DNA from: Nocardiopsis suaedae
GTDB taxonomy: Bacteria > Actinomycetota > Actinomycetes > Streptosporangiales > Streptosporangiaceae
Assembly: GCF_027706745.1 (NCBI RefSeq)
Contig: NZ_JAQFWP010000023.1
Span: forward strand, 1-64,000
Length of the DNA: 64,000 bases
Direction of reading: 5' to 3'
Shown here: one piece after another, positions 61,491-64,000 of the stretch
Numbering within the stretch: the stretch's first letter is position 1
Layout of the letters: each line of letters starts with the position of its first letter
Notes under the pieces: generated by a model
Seen by the model: only the letters and a program-made list of their open reading frames with translations
Told to the model about the DNA's origin: nothing
Databases searched by the model: none
Made by a program: the position numbers and the translations under genes

Positions 61491-62582
61491 GTGACTGTGA
61501 TCGACTGGGACGTAGCCGTCAACACCGGGATCCGCCTCGTGCGCCCTGGCCCCCAGGTGGACCTCGCCGACGCCCGGCAGGCCGTCTCCCAGCTCCGGGA
61601 GCTGTCCGAGGAGGCCCGCGGGCACGTGCGCGAGTTCACCGGCATGGACCCCCTGGAACCGGCCGGACCGGCGGTCATCGTCGACCGCCCGGGATGGATC
61701 CGCGCCAACGTCGACGGGTTCCGCACCGTGCTGGAACCCATCCTCGACCGGCTCGGCGCCGAGCGCGCCGCGGCCGGCACCGCCGGCGCGCTCACCACCG
61801 CCGTCGGCTCGCGCGTCACCGGAGCCCAGCTCGGCGCGGTGCTGTCCTACCTGGCCGGTCGGGTGCTCGGCCAGTACGAGCTCTTCCTGCCGCCCGACCC
61901 GGACGGCAACGCGCCCGCCGGGCGCCTGACCCTGGTGGCGCCCAACATCGTGCAGGCCGAGCGCGAGCTCGACGTGGACCCGCGCGACTTCCGGCTCTGG
62001 GTCTGCCTGCACGAGGAGACCCACCGCATGCAGTTCAGCTCCACCCCCTGGCTGCGCGGGTACGTGCAGGAGCAGATGCAGGACCTGCTGCTCTCCTCGG
62101 AGATGGACGCCGCCGCCTTCCTCGACCGGCTGCGCGCCGCGGGGGAGGCCGTGGCCGAGGTGGTGCGCGGCGGCGAGGGCAGCCTCATCCAGGCCTTTCA
62201 GAGCGAGGCCCAGGGCGAGGTCATGGACCGCATCACCGCGGTGATGACGCTGGCCGAGGGCCACGGCGACTACGTCATGGACGCGGTCGGGCCCGAGGTG
62301 GTGCCGTCGGTGGCCACGATCCGCCGCCGCTTCCAGCGCCGCCGCGAGGGCGCCAACCGCATCGACCGCATCATCCGCCAGCTCCTCGGCCTCGACCTGA
62401 AGATGAAGCAGTACGAGGAGGGCGCGGTCTTCGTCCGCAAGGTCGTCGCCCAGGTCGGCATGGAGGACTTCAACAAGGTCTGGGAGTCCCCCGAGACGCT
62501 GCCCACCATGGCCGAGATCCGCGACCCGGAGTCCTGGATCGCCCGCGTCGTCGGGCCGGGGGCCCCGGCCCGGGAGGCGTGA
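61491..62582 (+). CDS. Zinc-dependent metalloprotease of the DUF2342 (F420-associated) family
   Basis: A 363-residue protein. The zinc site is [13 protein letters not shown] near residue 181, an HExxH motif, with a probable third ligand in the helix [20 protein letters not shown]. Length and strings such as [18 protein letters not shown] match the family annotated as coenzyme F420 biosynthesis-associated or zinc-dependent metalloprotease. The physiological substrate is not known. The GTG start is at 61491. The stop overlaps the tilS start by 4 bp (GTGA), so translation is coupled. Confidence 0.9.
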   Translation: MTVIDWDVAVNTGIRLVRPGPQVDLADARQAVSQLRELSEEARGHVREFTGMDPLEPAGPAVIVDRPGWIRANVDGFRTVLEPILDRLGAERAAAGTAGALTTAVGSRVTGAQLGAVLSYLAGRVLGQYELFLPPDPDGNAPAGRLTLVAPNIVQAERELDVDPRDFRLWVCLHEETHRMQFSSTPWLRGYVQEQMQDLLLSSEMDAAAFLDRLRAAGEAVAEVVRGGEGSLIQAFQSEAQGEVMDRITAVMTLAEGHGDYVMDAVGPEVVPSVATIRRRFQRRREGANRIDRIIRQLLGLDLKMKQYEEGAVFVRKVVAQVGMEDFNKVWESPETLPTMAEIRDPESWIARVVGPGAPAREA

Positions 62583-63547
62583 GCGGGCCGCCCCCCGCGG
62601 TCGCCGAGGTCCGGCGCGCGGTGCGCCGCGCGCTGTCCGGGCAGGAGCAGGGCGCCCTGGTGCTGGTGGCCTGCAGCGGCGGGGCGGACTCGCTGGCCCT
62701 GGCCGGGGCGGCGGCGTTCGCCGTGCCCCGGATGGGGCTGCGCGTCGGCGGGGTGACCGTCGACCACGGGCTGCAGGCGGGCTCGTCCGAGCGCGCAGGG
62801 CAGGTCGCCGACGCGATGCGCGGCCTGGGCCTGGACCCCGTGGAGCGTGCCGCCGTCCGGGTGGGCCGCGACGGCGGGCCTGAGGGCGCCGCCCGCCGCG
62901 CGCGCTACGACGCTCTGGACGAGGCCGCCGACCGCACCGGCGCGGCGGCCGTCCTGCTCGGCCACACCGCCGACGACCAGGCGGAGACCGTGCTGTTGGG
63001 GCTGGCGCGCGGGTCCGGCGCGCGGTCGCTGTCCGGCATGGCGCCCCGCACAGGCCGCTATGTGCGGCCCTTCCTGGGCCTGGAGCGCGCGCGGGTGCGC
63101 GAGGCCTGCGCCGCGATGGGGCTGCCGCACTGGGAGGACCCGCACAACGCCGACCCCGCCTTCGCCCGCGCGCGTGTGCGCCACGCGGCGCTGCCCGCGC
63201 TGGAGAAGGAGATCGGCCCCGGCGTCGCCCCCGCGCTCGCCCGCACCGCCGACCTGCTCCGTGACGACGCCGACGCGCTGGACCGCTGGGCCGCCGACGC
63301 CGCGCGCGCGGCCGACCTCGGCGGCGGACGCCTGGACGTGCGCACCCTTGAGGAGCTGCCGCGCGCCGTGCGCACGCGGGTGCTGCGCCGCGCCGCCGTG
63401 GCGGCGGGGTGCCCGGCGGGCGCGCTGAACGCGCGGCACGTCGCCGAGGTCGACCGCCTGGTGTCCGAGTGGCGCGGCCAGACCCGCGTCGACCTGCCCG
63501 GAGGCCGCGGCGCGCGGCGCTCGGACGGAGCCTTGGAGTTCGGATGA
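62579..63547 (+). CDS. tilS: tRNA(Ile)-lysidine synthetase
   Basis: A 322-residue N-type ATP pyrophosphatase. The PP-loop is SGGADS at residues 33-38. [12 protein letters not shown] and the [20 protein letters not shown] segment follow. The C-terminal part is shorter than in E. coli TilS, as is typical of actinobacteria. It converts the wobble C of tRNA-Ile(CAU) to lysidine, which is essential for reading AUA. The GTG start overlaps the upstream metalloprotease stop. Confidence 0.95.
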   Translation: MSGPPPAVAEVRRAVRRALSGQEQGALVLVACSGGADSLALAGAAAFAVPRMGLRVGGVTVDHGLQAGSSERAGQVADAMRGLGLDPVERAAVRVGRDGGPEGAARRARYDALDEAADRTGAAAVLLGHTADDQAETVLLGLARGSGARSLSGMAPRTGRYVRPFLGLERARVREACAAMGLPHWEDPHNADPAFARARVRHAALPALEKEIGPGVAPALARTADLLRDDADALDRWAADAARAADLGGGRLDVRTLEELPRAVRTRVLRRAAVAAGCPAGALNARHVAEVDRLVSEWRGQTRVDLPGGRGARRSDGALEFG

Positions 63548-63611
63548 CTTCGCCCGTTTATCCTGGTTGCGTTCCGAAGGACCGCGATCCGAGCAGCGAG
63601 GACGTACGAGC

Positions 63612-64000
63612 GTGGACGCCAAGGACATGGGTGACGCCCTGGAGAAGGTGCTGGTCACCGAAGAGCAGATCGAGGCGCGGCTGAAGGAGCTCGCGGCCGA
63701 GATCGACGCCGACTACGCCGGCAAGGACCTCCTGCTCGTGGGGGTGCTCAAGGGCGCCGTCATGGTCATGGCCGACCTGGCCCGCGGGCTGTCCCACGCG
63801 GCGGAGATGGACTGGATGGCGGTCTCCTCCTACGGGGCCGGGACCACGTCCTCGGGCGTGGTGCGCATCCTCAAGGACCTGGAGGCCGACATCTCCGGCC
63901 GCAACGTCCTCATCGTCGAGGACGTCATCGACTCCGGCCTGACGCTGTCCTGGCTGGTGGGCAACCTGCGCTCGCGCGGCCCGTCCTCGGTGGAGGTGTG
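63612..64000 (+). CDS. hpt: Hypoxanthine phosphoribosyltransferase (3' end outside window)
   Basis: The first 129 residues are present and the frame runs off the right edge. [20 protein letters not shown] and [19 protein letters not shown] precede the PRPP-binding loop [14 protein letters not shown], which is specific to HPRT-type enzymes. It salvages hypoxanthine and guanine. The start is GTG 63612 after gaggacg; ATG 63627 is an alternative. It follows tilS as in most actinobacteria. Confidence 0.95.
   Translation, partial: MDAKDMGDALEKVLVTEEQIEARLKELAAEIDADYAGKDLLLVGVLKGAVMVMADLARGLSHAAEMDWMAVSSYGAGTTSSGVVRILKDLEADISGRNVLIVEDVIDSGLTLSWLVGNLRSRGPSSVEV

Overview
This 64 kb window is chromosomal DNA from a high-GC actinomycete. 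Mycothiol synthase, BldC, DUF3073, actinobacterial PHO, Nur and LexA boxes and an extreme G/C bias at third codon positions all fit an actinobacterium. Gene order and style suggest Nocardiopsis or a close relative; this is an inference, since no rRNA is present. I see no rRNA, tRNA or CRISPR array and no intact mobile element. The gene-free stretches are rich in hairpins and repeats.

Layout. 1-2.4 kb: the tail of an unidentified gene, a repeat-rich gap, then a DUF6412-YidC2 pair. 2.4-2.85 kb: an internally deleted IS605/TnpB-type element. 2.8-9.3 kb: a SodC-like lipoprotein, a DUF3291 protein, a CPA2 antiporter coupled to a SufR-like regulator, a YigZ protein and a PQQ-propeller lipoprotein. 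9.4-14.5 kb: mutA-mutB-meaB (methylmalonyl-CoA mutase and its GTPase). 14.7-16.9 kb: a STAS anti-sigma antagonist, a methyltransferase, a Nudix hydrolase and a toxin-antitoxin locus with a deleted PIN toxin. 17-21.9 kb: two NCS1 transporters and an Asp/Glu racemase-family enzyme, divergent from an XRE-cupin regulator across a palindromic operator region. 22-27 kb: a DASS transporter, a TAXI binding protein and a two-component system.

27-31 kb: a LexA-controlled DUF6504-like gene, a Uma2 nuclease, two adjacent DivIVA-repeat proteins, a cell-wall amidase and a DUF1232 protein. 31.2-36.4 kb: nikABCDE behind a Nur box, closed by a strong hairpin. 36.5-42.1 kb: bldC, a conserved protein, DUF3073, purM, purF and a sterol-carrier-like protein, an order familiar from Streptomyces. 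42.5-48.7 kb: a DUF47/PhoU-like protein, a secreted I78 inhibitor and pstSCAB behind a PHO box. 48.7-54.2 kb: mshD, a GH4 glycosidase divergent from a PfkB kinase, and a BCCT transporter. 54.4-59.2 kb: a DEDDh exonuclease, small hypothetical genes (one with a LexA box) and a sigma-region-2-like membrane protein. 59.4-64 kb: ppa, dacB, a DUF2342 metalloprotease, tilS and the start of hpt, a conserved actinobacterial block.

The strongest regulatory readings are the Nur box at nikA, the PHO box at pstS and two perfect LexA boxes. The oddest observations are a gapless 145-bp repeat pair 57.6 kb apart, a racemase-family enzyme with Gly in place of its first catalytic Cys, a sigma-like protein with a membrane anchor, and a tandem of four-repeat DivIVA proteins.
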